NCBI RefSeq assembly: GCF_001047135.2
Contig: NZ_DF968086.1
Span: 1-40,969, forward strand
DNA: 40,969 nucleotides
Direction: 5' to 3'
Source of the DNA: Fructobacillus tropaeoli
GTDB lineage: Bacteria > Bacillota > Bacilli > Lactobacillales > Lactobacillaceae
Part shown: positions 34,701 to 40,969 of the stretch, piece after piece
How the letters are laid out: every line of letters starts with the position of its first letter
Numbering within the stretch: the first letter of the stretch is position 1
Translations under genes and position numbers: made by a program
Notes under the pieces: model-generated
Database searches by the model: none
The model's input: only the letters and a program-made list of their open reading frames with translations
What the model was told of the DNA's origin: nothing

Positions 34701-36435
34701 TGGTGTCAGTCGTGACATGATCCACAACTTTTCCAGTTGAGTCAATCACGTCAAATTCGTTACCAGCCAAGGTGTAGTGTTCATTGATCATGTTCTTACC
34801 GGTTGCTTCACCAGACTTATCAATCAGAACACGGCCCTTAGTTTCCTGGTTGGTTCCATCAGTCATTGACAGAACAACTTGCTTGTCCTGGCCTTCATAG
34901 TTGATGTCAACGGTCTTTGGTTCAAAGGTCTTTTGGAAGCCCTTTGAGGCTTGAACTTCCTCGACGACGTAACGACCAAGTGGCAAGTCCTCACGGGTCT
35001 TGGCATAACCATTTTCGTCAGTGGTGACAGTATCAACTACCTCGCCATTAATGTCACCCTTATGAATCTTAAAGACGTTGCCTGCTAGTGAGTAATTTTC
35101 ATTCCACAATTGCGTACCGGTTTCAGCACCCTTCTTTTGAATACTAATACCACCGGTAACTTCCTTATTGGTTCCAGAAGCGTGAACTTCCAGATTATCG
35201 ACCGAGTCAACATTGACCGTGACCGGGTCGAAGGTACGAGCCAAACCGTCAGAGGCTTGCTTTTCTGTGACCACATACTTACCAGCCGCAAGAACATTAC
35301 CGGTTTCGGCAGTACCATTGGCGTCGGTTGTGACTGTGGCAACGACTTCACCATCTGCCGTGTCCTTGTGGACTTCAAAGACGTTGTTCGCCAATGAGTA
35401 GTTACCGTTGGTCAAGTCTTTAGTAGAAACACCACCATTCTTGAGAATTGACTTATCAATTTTCAAGTTGGCTTTCTTCACCTTGACTTGTAAGTCTGCC
35501 GAATTACGACTAGGGTCCTTCGCTGCAAAGACAGGCTGTTGTGGGTTAGACAAGTCGTTGCCGACGTAAGTTCCATATACATAATAAGGCTGGTCGGATA
35601 AATCTCGTGCTGTATTCTTTAAACGGATTGAACCGTCCTGTGCGTCATCAGCAGAATTGACGGTTAAGTCGTTGCCGCTAATGGACGCAGAAAGTCCATT
35701 AGATCCATTAATGTTCTTAAACTGTTGCAGAACACCGTTGGTATCAGTAACAGTCCCGGACTGACCAGCTAAGATGTTCAATGGGGCCGGAGAGAAGTTG
35801 GGTCGTTGTCCCATAGCAGCGGCATTGTTCAAAATCTGTTCAGTCTTGGTAATTGCCCCGGAACCAACAACGCTGGAGTCCCAACCAGTGATGGTTGCGC
35901 CAATGGCGTTGTGCATATCGGCTGAGTCAATTTTGTCAGAACCGGCCATTACACCAGGAATCCCATTTTGACCTGAGATAATCGACCAAACAACCAATTG
36001 TCCAGCGAAATAAGTTTCACTGTCATGTGCTGCCCCTTGAGCTTGCGCTAAGTAAGCAGCATTATTGATCAAGTTCTGTTGTTGCTTTGTCAACGATTGC
36101 CAGTAGTTCGCAGTTAAATCTTGTTGCCCCTGGGCGCTTGAGGCGTATTCGCCCCCCTTCAAGTGAGCAAAAGGATTGATACAAAAGACAACTTGATCAT
36201 TCACTCGAATGTTCAAAACAGGGTCATTGTGTCCATCAGAAAATTGAATATGCCCTTGAATTGGGTTCGGGCCGGCAAAGGAAACCTTTCCATCTTGTGG
36301 CAACTCATCGGCATGAGCCGGCCCCCCATTAATAGCGCCAATCGTTGCCAAAAAAAGACTAGATACCATTGCGGTAATCCAGCACTTTCCAGACTTATAC
36401 AGCTTATAGTGCTGTCGCGGTTGTGCGTTTTCCAT
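31711..36435 (-). CDS. LPXTG-anchored thioester adhesin with nine Cna-B/SpaA-like domains
   Basis: A 1574-residue cell-wall adhesin. It begins with a KxYKxGKxW-type signal peptide (KLYKSGKCW at 11-19, cleavage about 42). The N-terminal domain has the thioester pair: C85 in VFCINPF and Q146 in FAGQLVVW, which would form an internal Cys-Gln thioester able to bond covalently to a target surface. Nine repeats of about 100-130 residues (about 323-1310) follow, with lysine and glutamate patterns of self-crosslinking Cna-B/SpaA domains. A low-complexity Asn/Gln/Ser-rich spacer follows, then LPSTG at 1523-1527, a hydrophobic segment and an unusually long basic tail. Sortase would attach it to peptidoglycan. 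It may promote donor-recipient contact or host binding. Confidence 0.92.
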   Translation of the reverse strand: MENAQPRQHYKLYKSGKCWITAMVSSLFLATIGAINGGPAHADELPQDGKVSFAGPNPIQGHIQFSDGHNDPVLNIRVNDQVVFCINPFAHLKGGEYASSAQGQQDLTANYWQSLTKQQQNLINNAAYLAQAQGAAHDSETYFAGQLVVWSIISGQNGIPGVMAGSDKIDSADMHNAIGATITGWDSSVVGSGAITKTEQILNNAAAMGQRPNFSPAPLNILAGQSGTVTDTNGVLQQFKNINGSNGLSASISGNDLTVNSADDAQDGSIRLKNTARDLSDQPYYVYGTYVGNDLSNPQQPVFAAKDPSRNSADLQVKVKKANLKIDKSILKNGGVSTKDLTNGNYSLANNVFEVHKDTADGEVVATVTTDANGTAETGNVLAAGKYVVTEKQASDGLARTFDPVTVNVDSVDNLEVHASGTNKEVTGGISIQKKGAETGTQLWNENYSLAGNVFKIHKGDINGEVVDTVTTDENGYAKTREDLPLGRYVVEEVQASKGFQKTFEPKTVDINYEGQDKQVVLSMTDGTNQETKGRVLIDKSGEATGKNMINEHYTLAGNEFDVIDSTGKVVDHVTTDTNGKAASKDLPLGKYTIVETKASEGFAKTAAPKDVQLKYNGQDIPVVFDTAFETNKEVTGGIKIHKEGAESGKTPWNGNYSLKDNVFVVHKGDINGEVVAEVSTDANGYAETKTDLPLGHYVVEEKQASQGFLKTFIPQDVDITYAGQELSIVIASTGGTNQEVKGQLIIDKSGEKSGKNMINEHYTLAGNEFDILDEQNNVVDHVTTDSSGKAYSKSDLKLGKYTVVETKASEGFAKTATPQKVELAYNGQQTPVVFDTAFETNKEVTGGITIQKTGAETGTQMWNDNYSLAGNVFKIHKGDINGEVVDEVTTDANGYAHTREDLPLGTYVVEEVQASKCFVKTFEPKTVDITYAGQDKQVVLSLTDGTNQEVKGKIVVDKSGKESDKKLWNGNYSLAGNEFDVHENNELGKVVAHITTDENGHAETDANLPLGDYVVTESKASKGFVKTCKPQKVTLKYVGQTVALVADLARDTNQEVTGSTSVIKQDKQTGDKTQGRATFAGAEYTLYHADGTPVKWSEAGQPVPEVTVGKKVSRDNVTLRIDEDLNQAGVKHLALGDYYWKETKAPEGYQKDKEQYKFSINYQDEYTPVVTNEETSKEQVINFSFDGFKYTQSPSGKSQSGYDGIQLSLIPINGTKGEKQTVTTHTDANGYDGYYKFDNISYGDYELWEENAPEGYQHIDPLYVHIELNADKTAYVFTVTEKGQSTPLKKMTVPVSKIDEGTGNVYLSKLFLFDKSEDTKSCNGGGNNQPVINITNNNQSNATANPVVNNQSSSNSQSNPAISNNPQISNNNQQQQEENQQQVHGDQTVTQTGASQKLDGPTTTQNGGNVQQTVGDQKTEQSQTGPNATQNGGDVHQTGGSQHQEGATITNTPQITNNNSQQQQQQQQEPTAKPAEATQVKTSVQPAAEQQTAPATESVSQTGKSTYSTPATATKSTRSTALPSTGKKNSNQKVTLLALATATAGAIFVSGNFAKVKQLKRKKARLATANKTA
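33260..35150 (-). repeat. Alternating A/B domain repeats in the adhesin gene
   Basis: Six consecutive domains alternate between two types: A (KxGAExG, NYSLAGNVFKIHKGDINGE) and B (DKSGExxGKNMINEHYTLAGN). The order is A-B-A-B-A-B, so the unit of duplication is a domain pair of about 620 bp. Boundaries are approximate. Confidence 0.85.
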
Positions 36436-36460
36436 AAGTAATTCCTTTCAAATAAAAAAA

Positions 36461-36476
36461 ACACTCCATAGAGTGT
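36461..36476 (-). terminator. Terminator after the glucan-binding protein gene
   Basis: ACACTC and GAGTGT form a 6-bp stem with a CATA loop, followed on the minus strand by eight Ts. It lies between the glucan-binding protein and the adhesin, 26 bases upstream of the adhesin start. Confidence 0.75.
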
Positions 36477-36494
36477 CTTTAAGTAAGCTAATTA

Positions 36495-37472
36495 TTAATA
36501 TGCACCATAGCTATAAGGTTCCATATCACCTTCATCCCACATGTGGGTATTCATATAGTCAGTAGTGGTAGTCTCAGCGTCCTTCATAGTGCTAAAGTCC
36601 GTTTTTGTCCAAATAACATCACCCTTTTCATTCTTAACCCAGCCGGTATAGGTACGGGTTGTCGTTGAAGTAGCGGGGGCAGTTGTTTGGTTAGTGTTAG
36701 TAGCTGCTGGTTGTGCAGTTGCCTGCTTTTGTTCTGGCTCTGAAGTGGTCGTAACAGGAGCCACAATTGTATCTGGACTCTTATCAGCTTCCGGTGCACC
36801 ACCAATACCAGGGGTTGTCGCCGTCTTAGTTCCTGGAACTCGAAGATAGAAAGTACCATCGTTTCCAAAATCATAGTTCGTGCCATCAATGGTTACTTGA
36901 CCTTGTACCGCACGACCATCTTGGTCAGTGTAGTAAGTCAGACCCCAAGCTTGACGCCAGCCAGCATTTTGACGAACCCCATCGATAAACCAGTAATAAG
37001 TGCCGGTATAGTAGCGGAAGCCTGTGTAGAGTTGACCATCTTCATACCAGCGGTAACCACCATTAGCTGATGAGTTATCCCAAATGTAACCTTGCAATGG
37101 ACGCTGGTAATAAGTGTTGTCATCACCAAAGTTGAAGACCTGTCCGCCAATGATACGGTTACCTTGAACGGCACGGCCATCTTGATCCGTGTAATAAGTC
37201 AAGCCCCATGCTTGGCGCCAACCTTCATTTTGGCGAACACCATCAACAAACCAGTAGAAGGTACCTGCATGATAGCGGAAGCCCGTGTAAGGCTTACCGT
37301 TTTCGAGCCAGTTCCAACCACCATTAGCAGTCGAAACTTCTGGTGAATAAACGTAACCAGTCGCGTTACTGTCAGCGGCATGGGCCGTTGATCCTGCAAA
37401 CATGGCAGCAGCGGCTGCACCAGCAAGCATAAATGGTACTTTTTTGGTAAGAATTGATACGTCAAATGTCAT
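36495..37472 (-). CDS. Secreted glucan-binding repeat protein
   Basis: A 325-residue exported protein. The signal peptide ends at about residue 32 (MFAGSTAHA, then ADS). Two repeats of about 88 residues follow (37-126 and 127-213), each with the aromatic pattern GFRYxxGTxYWFxDGVRQN and WRQAWGLTYYTDQDGR seen in glucan-binding domains of Leuconostocaceae glucansucrases. There is no catalytic domain, so it binds rather than makes glucan. A Thr/Ala/Pro-rich linker leads to an unknown C-terminal domain of about 50 residues (TGWVKNEKGDVIW). No LPXTG is present; it is probably retained through glucan. It lies just before the adhesin gene. Confidence 0.88.
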   Translation of the reverse strand: MTFDVSILTKKVPFMLAGAAAAAMFAGSTAHAADSNATGYVYSPEVSTANGGWNWLENGKPYTGFRYHAGTFYWFVDGVRQNEGWRQAWGLTYYTDQDGRAVQGNRIIGGQVFNFGDDNTYYQRPLQGYIWDNSSANGGYRWYEDGQLYTGFRYYTGTYYWFIDGVRQNAGWRQAWGLTYYTDQDGRAVQGQVTIDGTNYDFGNDGTFYLRVPGTKTATTPGIGGAPEADKSPDTIVAPVTTTSEPEQKQATAQPAATNTNQTTAPATSTTTRTYTGWVKNEKGDVIWTKTDFSTMKDAETTTTDYMNTHMWDEGDMEPYSYGAY

Positions 37473-37537
37473 TTTTAAACCTTTTTCCTTTTTCTGAATA
37501 CTTAGTAAGTTCTGATGAAAAGTGATCCTGAATACAA

Positions 37538-37768
37538 TTACATAATATTAGGAAAGACTGAGTGAACACAGAACCAAAAGATATAGATAACAATTGGAAT
37601 GGTGAAGAACAAAACCACTCCCATCACTGTTAATCCAATCAATAATTGAGCGAACCAATAGATGGCCCCAATAATGATCAAAATAGCTCGAAATGGAAAG
37701 AGAATGCACTGCCATAGAAAGCCTGGTATATCAGACCATTCCCAGTCGAAAGCGAAAAAATCGGCCAT
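37538..37768 (-). CDS. Small membrane protein
   Basis: A 76-residue, very hydrophobic protein with two membrane helices (about 15-35 and 40-66) and an N-terminal acidic, aromatic segment (FFAFDWEWSDIPGF). GGAG precedes the start. It lies between the partition genes and the surface-protein genes and has no recognised family. Confidence 0.7.
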   Translation of the reverse strand: MADFFAFDWEWSDIPGFLWQCILFPFRAILIIIGAIYWFAQLLIGLTVMGVVLFFTIPIVIYIFWFCVHSVFPNIM

Positions 37769-37830
37769 AGTTTACTCCTTGTCTCTGTGTTCAACTTCTT
37801 TTAGAACAGAAGCTAAGTGTACATGCTTTT

Positions 37831-38094
37831 TTATTGCTTTAAAACAAGTTCTCCTACTTCATCACGAACAGCAATCAGCTTTTTACCAACCTTGATCGAT
37901 TGGATTTCTTGCCACTTATCGCTCAACTTGTAGGACATACGAACCTCATGTTCCTTTCCATGAATGATTCCAATTTGTGCCGGACCGACTAATCGATCTG
38001 CACGCAAATCATAAATGACCCCATCTGCTAATTTAGCAGTAGGAACAGCGGTGTGGTTGTAAGCAATTTGTCGAATATCTTTTAATCGCAGCAT
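37831..38094 (-). CDS. Hypothetical protein following the partition genes
   Basis: An 87-residue soluble protein starting MLRLKDIRQIAYNH, preceded by AAGGAGATC. It starts about 20 bases after the ParB-like gene and is probably the last gene of the partition operon. No family is recognised. Confidence 0.7.
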   Translation of the reverse strand: MLRLKDIRQIAYNHTAVPTAKLADGVIYDLRADRLVGPAQIGIIHGKEHEVRMSYKLSDKWQEIQSIKVGKKLIAVRDEVGELVLKQ

Positions 38095-38115
38095 GATGAT
38101 CTCCTTTTTTCTAGG

Positions 38116-38373
38116 CTAATCATTTCTTTTTTCCTGCTCGATAAAAGAAGCGACAGCCTGATCTAATAAGTGTAACAATGGAACGCCGGTCTTATTTTTC
38201 AACTCAATTAGCTCGGCATAATTATCCGAGTTGATTCGAACAGACTTGGTTCCAGAAGTGGATAAGGATCCTGACTTCTGCTTGACAGTTTCCCTCTTTT
38301 TTACAGTTGTTGCTTTTTTACCGGTTGGCTCATTATCTAAGAATTGCGCAAATTTGTTTGTTCCCTTGGTCAT
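38116..38373 (-). CDS. DUF5388-like partition partner (ParB-type, ribbon-helix-helix)
   Basis: An 85-residue basic protein from the start at 38373 (MTKGTNKFAQ), supported by GAGGTGG. The C-terminal half (SVRINSDNYAELIELKNKTG, then LLHLLDQAVASFIEQ) has the strand-helix-helix pattern of a ribbon-helix-helix DNA-binding domain, matching small DUF5388 proteins found behind parA on lactic acid bacterial plasmids. The N-terminus is lysine-rich and flexible, and could stimulate the ParA ATPase. It starts directly after the parA stop. It probably binds a centromere and represses the operon. Confidence 0.8.
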   Translation of the reverse strand: MTKGTNKFAQFLDNEPTGKKATTVKKRETVKQKSGSLSTSGTKSVRINSDNYAELIELKNKTGVPLLHLLDQAVASFIEQEKRND

Positions 38374-38374
38374 C

Positions 38375-39100
38375 TTATACCACCTCAATTACTTTCTCAA
38401 AGATTGCTCGCAACTGTTCTTTCAAGACCTCATCAGTGGTTGAAAAAACGGCTTTATCGTCAGCAATCCTTGTTCTTCTTGGTAGATAACCGAGATACTC
38501 AGGGTAACTCTGCAACTCAGCTAAGAGATCCTTAGAAGCATTTTCTGACAAGTTGATCTTATTAGCAATTAAAGCTAGCTTTATTTCTGAGTTAAAATCA
38601 TCATTTAGCTCTTGCACAAACTTCTTTAAAGCAACTATAGCTAAGAAAGAATCTTTAGAGGCCTCAGCAACTCCTAGAACAAGGTCCGAAACAATAAGAG
38701 CGTTTTGCGTTAAAATGCCTTCATCGTTCTCAGTATCGATCACAATGTAATCATACTTTTTGGATAATTTTTCTTCGTTAAGCGCTAACCATTTGCCAAA
38801 GATATACTCGCGACGCCTTCGTGAGTTCAAGCGTTCTTTTAACTGTTCGACTGAGCTATGCCCGGCAATGAGATCAAAGTTATCACCCAATTTAATTGGT
38901 GAAACATCACCATTCTCAAATAGATTGACAACCGTGTTGTTTAAGTTCGTATAGTGTCCGTATCGGTTGGTTAAGTTGGTTGAGTCATCAAAGTCCAATA
39001 AAAGCACTCGATGATTCTTTTTTAAGTATTCAGCTAAGTTAAAAGCTAAGGTGGTTTTACCAGCACCACCTTTATTGACATTGACGGTAATTATTTTCAT
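38375..39100 (-). CDS. parA: ParA-type plasmid partition ATPase
   Basis: A 241-residue ParA/MinD-family ATPase with a deviant Walker A, KGGAGKTT at 10-17, and Walker-B-type aspartates in YDYIVIDTENDEG (about 117-129). It lacks an N-terminal DNA-binding domain, so it is the small type Ib form; autoregulation then falls to the small partner encoded next. Its start overlaps the upstream gene by 4 bases (ATGA). It moves plasmid copies apart along the nucleoid. Confidence 0.94.
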   Translation of the reverse strand: MKIITVNVNKGGAGKTTLAFNLAEYLKKNHRVLLLDFDDSTNLTNRYGHYTNLNNTVVNLFENGDVSPIKLGDNFDLIAGHSSVEQLKERLNSRRRREYIFGKWLALNEEKLSKKYDYIVIDTENDEGILTQNALIVSDLVLGVAEASKDSFLAIVALKKFVQELNDDFNSEIKLALIANKINLSENASKDLLAELQSYPEYLGYLPRRTRIADDKAVFSTTDEVLKEQLRAIFEKVIEVV

Positions 39101-39396
39101 GTTAAATCTCCTTTAGGTGCGAATCGAGAACCATACTCCTTAGTGGCAACTAAGTGGCCTCCTTGTCGCTTAGCGATAAGAATACGTCCTTGTGACAAGG
39201 AATATAACTGTGAAAGCGCTTTGACAAAGGGCATTTTAAAAGCAACTGCTGCAGACATGCCGTTAATCACGGCGTCTGTGCGAATGAAGTAAAAGCCATC
39301 GGCCTTTACCTTCCCTTTCTTTCCGTTATTTAACACGCCTTCGACATTTCCAATTCGTCCTAAACGGCGAAGATCATTAATTGTTAATTCGTGCAT
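39097..39396 (-). CDS. Hypothetical protein, first gene of the partition operon
   Basis: A 99-residue protein from the start at 39396 (MHELTINDLR), chosen because AAGGAGG lies eight bases upstream. It has a basic, glycine-containing N-terminal half and a compact helical C-terminal half (AAVAFKMPFVKALSQLY). No family is recognised. The 4-base overlap with parA indicates coupling, so a role in partition or copy control is plausible. Confidence 0.75.
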   Translation of the reverse strand: MHELTINDLRRLGRIGNVEGVLNNGKKGKVKADGFYFIRTDAVINGMSAAVAFKMPFVKALSQLYSLSQGRILIAKRQGGHLVATKEYGSRFAPKGDLT

Positions 39397-39713
39397 TTCT
39401 ACTACCTCCTTAGGCATACACGGCCATCATTATGGCGTTAGCTGTACTCTTACTGACCAAATCATGTCAGTAGGGCCGACTGCTTTTTTTTACATACCGT
39501 TTTAAGTCTAGTAACGGCAAACTCCCCAAATTTTTGTTTGGTGTTGGCTGCTGGACTGAGCGATTAGGCTCAGCATCCATCTCCCCTATTCACTTTATCC
39601 ATAGCAGCACTAATCGGGACGATGGTTTTTTTCAGTTTTCAATGTTCAAGGACGGCTTTTAGATGGCCTTCCCCGGGGCCAAAATAATTAAATGATTCGT
39701 TTAATCACAGGAA
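39397..39713. other. Non-coding region between repA and the partition operon, candidate centromere
   Basis: No convincing gene lies here. Four inverted repeats are seen: GCCAT/ATGGC (39423-39436), TACTGAC/GTCAGTA (39451-39472), CTGAGC/GCTCAG (39556-39573) and TGGCC/GGCCA (39664-39681), plus an outer CGGCC/GGCCG pair (39421-39425 and 39474-39478). Position directly upstream of the parA operon suggests a promoter/operator and centromere, together with the end of the rep transcript. No clear -35/-10 pair could be assigned. Confidence 0.5.
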
Positions 39714-40517
39714 CTATTCAAATGGCTCCAACCCTGGAAAGTTCTTTTTCATTTCAAGGTCAAGTGTTTCACAACAACGTTGAATATAGACCATATTAGC
39801 CGAATCGTTATTAGCGGCCTTGGTGATTGCCTCACTAACAAGCAAAGCACCATACTGATTCTTTAGTTGTTCAAGCGTTCTTTTTTTGACTTGCGACATT
39901 TTAGAATCCGTTTCGTCGATGTATTGGTCAACCAACAGGTCAATGTCTGATTGCGCTTGCGTATATACATAGTCATCATCTTCATCATCAATAGAATTAA
40001 TCTCAGTATGATTTAAGTAAGTATCACTATACTCAGTATCATTAGAGTGTCGTTTTGACATCTCTTGAAGTGTCGTTTTGACATCTCTTGAAGTGTCATT
40101 TTGACATTTCTTGAAGTGTCGTTTTGACACTTCCGGTTCTCCCAAGCCTTCTCCGTCTTTTATTAGAGGATTTTCATCGTTAGCGGCTCCAAGATATAGT
40201 CTATTTGGTTTGTTTAGCCCTTGACGAACCTCTTCTAGAAGACCGAATTTAGTCAGGTCGCGTTTAATTGCAATAACTTTTTTATTACCACAACCCAAGA
40301 TTTCTTGAAGAGCAGCGATCGTAAAAACAAAATAGACATTTTGTTCCTCATCAATCCAACCATTTTTAAGTGACAACTCAAAACGATCTCGCAAAATGGC
40401 GTAAGCTGTTTTTGATTCCAGCTTCATATCCTGATATTTTTCAGAAGTGAAAAAGACTTTTGGAAGACGATAAAACTGTTCAAATGTTTTAACTTGTTCT
40501 AATGATATTCGCTGCAT
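39714..40517 (-). CDS. repA: RepA_N-family replication initiator
   Basis: The initiator of theta replication (267 residues). The N-terminal 120 residues carry the RepA_N domain pattern (FYRLPKVFFTSEKYQDMKL, followed by the winged-helix LQEILGCGNKKVIAIKRDL). A variable, acidic middle region is encoded over the iterons, and a C-terminal domain ends the protein. In this family the origin lies inside the rep gene, which agrees with the direct repeats at 40047-40134. It is preceded by an XRE regulator on the same strand. Confidence 0.92.
   Translation of the reverse strand: MQRISLEQVKTFEQFYRLPKVFFTSEKYQDMKLESKTAYAILRDRFELSLKNGWIDEEQNVYFVFTIAALQEILGCGNKKVIAIKRDLTKFGLLEEVRQGLNKPNRLYLGAANDENPLIKDGEGLGEPEVSKRHFKKCQNDTSRDVKTTLQEMSKRHSNDTEYSDTYLNHTEINSIDDEDDDYVYTQAQSDIDLLVDQYIDETDSKMSQVKKRTLEQLKNQYGALLVSEAITKAANNDSANMVYIQRCCETLDLEMKKNFPGLEPFE
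40047..40134. repeat. Replication iterons within repA
   Basis: Three full 23-bp direct repeats (40047-40069, 40070-40092, 40093-40115) and a partial fourth. Each contains a small dyad GTGTCgttttGACA. Because 23 is not a multiple of three, the same DNA is read in different frames, so selection has kept the DNA and not the peptide. This is the expected origin of a RepA_N plasmid. Confidence 0.9.
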
Positions 40518-40537
40518 AATAACGGACCGTTGTTAAT

Positions 40538-40753
40538 CTAAAAATCAACTTTCTCTAGTAACTTACTTAAAGTCATATTCATAGCTTTCGCCAATTTCTC
40601 AGCGTTTCGCATATTTAAATGGCGACCATAATTGTTCTGTTCAATAGCAGAGATTAAACTTTGTGTTGTGCCAGCGCTCTTAGCAAACTCAGTTTGTGAT
40701 AAGACGTGAGACTGACGGTATTCCTTAACAAATTCCCCAATATGTTGTTTCAT
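40538..40753 (-). CDS. XRE-family helix-turn-helix regulator
   Basis: A 71-residue protein that is essentially one Cro/C1-type domain: LSQTEFAKSAGTTQSLISAIE is the helix-turn-helix. It is transcribed toward repA, ending about 20 bases before it, and probably controls repA expression or copy number. A weak AAGGG site lies eight bases upstream. A possible promoter (TTGCAC at 40798-40803 and TACATT at 40773-40778) has a long 19-bp spacer. Confidence 0.88.
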   Translation of the reverse strand: MKQHIGEFVKEYRQSHVLSQTEFAKSAGTTQSLISAIEQNNYGRHLNMRNAEKLAKAMNMTLSKLLEKVDF

Positions 40754-40808
40754 GATATGTACCCTTATTTAGAATGTATTTATTTTTCGATAAAAAAGTG
40801 CAAAAAAA

Positions 40809-40832
40809 AATAAGCTAACAAATTAGCTTATT
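40809..40832 (-). terminator. Terminator upstream of the regulator-repA genes
   Basis: AATAAGCTAA and TTAGCTTATT form a perfect 10-bp stem with a 4-base loop. On the minus strand nine Ts follow, so it ends transcription arriving from beyond the right edge of the window. Confidence 0.85.
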
Positions 40833-40969
40833 CTGCACACCTAAGTCGATGAGAACCGTTACTGAATAACGGTTTAAAGCTCCCCTGTTAACTTTAATTT
40901 TACAAGCTACGTGCAACCCTAAAATTAACAACGTAAGTAAACAATCGCTCCGAGGCTTGGTATAAGGCC
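40833..40969. other. Right-end non-coding stretch with inverted repeats
   Basis: Two perfect inverted repeats are visible: AACCGTTA/TAACGGTT (40854-40861 and 40867-40874) and TTAATTTTA/TAAAATTAA (40894-40902 and 40920-40928). No gene is seen. The stretch may belong to replication control or to the end of a transcript from outside the window. Confidence 0.55.

Noticed and set aside
39467..39580. A 37-codon minus-strand frame (MDAEPNRSVQQ) between repA and the partition operon
   Set aside because: The purine-rich GGGGAG abuts the ATG with no proper spacing, and the frame ends inside an inverted repeat; it was kept as non-coding.
1..40969. Insertion sequences, transposases, CRISPR arrays, tRNA or rRNA genes
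   Set aside because: I looked for transposase motifs, flanking terminal repeats, regularly spaced repeats and tRNA-like folds and found none; the 30-bp and 23-bp tandem repeats have no spacers and are explained by protein repeats and iterons.

Overview
The window (40,969 bp) looks like most or all of a conjugative theta-type plasmid from a lactic acid bacterium. The inference rests on four things: a RepA_N-type initiator with in-gene iterons, a pSK41/pMRC01-like (trs) type IV secretion set, a KxYKxGKxW-type signal peptide, and a secreted protein with glucan-binding repeats of the kind found in Leuconostoc, Weissella, Oenococcus and Fructobacillus dextransucrases. A member of the Leuconostocaceae is the best guess; it comes from protein features, not from a database match. 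Nearly everything is encoded on the minus strand. The one substantial plus-strand gene is at 30611-31492.

Reading the minus strand from right to left. 40753-37831 is replication and partition: XRE regulator, RepA with 23-bp iterons, a small protein, ParA, a DUF5388-like ParB-type partner and a small protein. 37768-31711 is a surface module: a small membrane protein, a secreted glucan-binding protein and a 1574-residue LPXTG adhesin with a thioester domain and nine Cna-B/SpaA-like domains. 31640-30170 is a junction holding a small membrane protein, the lone plus-strand membrane protein, a terminator and inverted repeats. 30169-11730 is the transfer region: VirB2-like, VirB6-like, VirB3/PrgI-like, VirB4, VirB8-like, two cytoplasmic coiled-coil proteins (one with ATNV decapeptide repeats), a membrane-anchored peptidoglycan hydrolase, a DUF3801 protein, the VirD4 coupling protein, a membrane coiled-coil protein, a toprim/primase-like protein, an ArdC-like protein, a candidate oriT, MobC and a MOBP-type relaxase.

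11700-8716 holds a type I toxin-antitoxin locus (a 45-residue holin-like toxin plus a convergent antisense RNA), a frameshifted hypothetical gene and topoisomerase III. 8622-2212 is a defence block: a type III restriction-modification system (mod-res), a 232-residue membrane-anchored protein closely behind res, and a frameshifted membrane-protein gene. 2134-143 is a LexA-box-controlled operon encoding a UvrX-like Y-family polymerase, a YolD-like protein and a third small protein. The left end carries three hairpins and two copies of the 30-bp repeat that otherwise lies inside the ATNV-repeat transfer gene.

The modules fit together as follows: RepA/ParA maintain the plasmid with help from the toxin-antitoxin; relaxase, MobC, coupling protein and the VirB-like channel move it; the ArdC-like protein may protect it on entry; the adhesin and glucan-binding protein may promote mating contact or colonisation; the type III system excludes competing DNA; and the UvrX operon adds SOS-controlled mutagenic repair. 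The points most worth follow-up are the several intrinsic terminators inside the transfer operon (possible processive antitermination), the thioester adhesin built from alternating domain pairs, the unexplained plus-strand membrane protein, the oriT candidate, and two homopolymer frameshifts.
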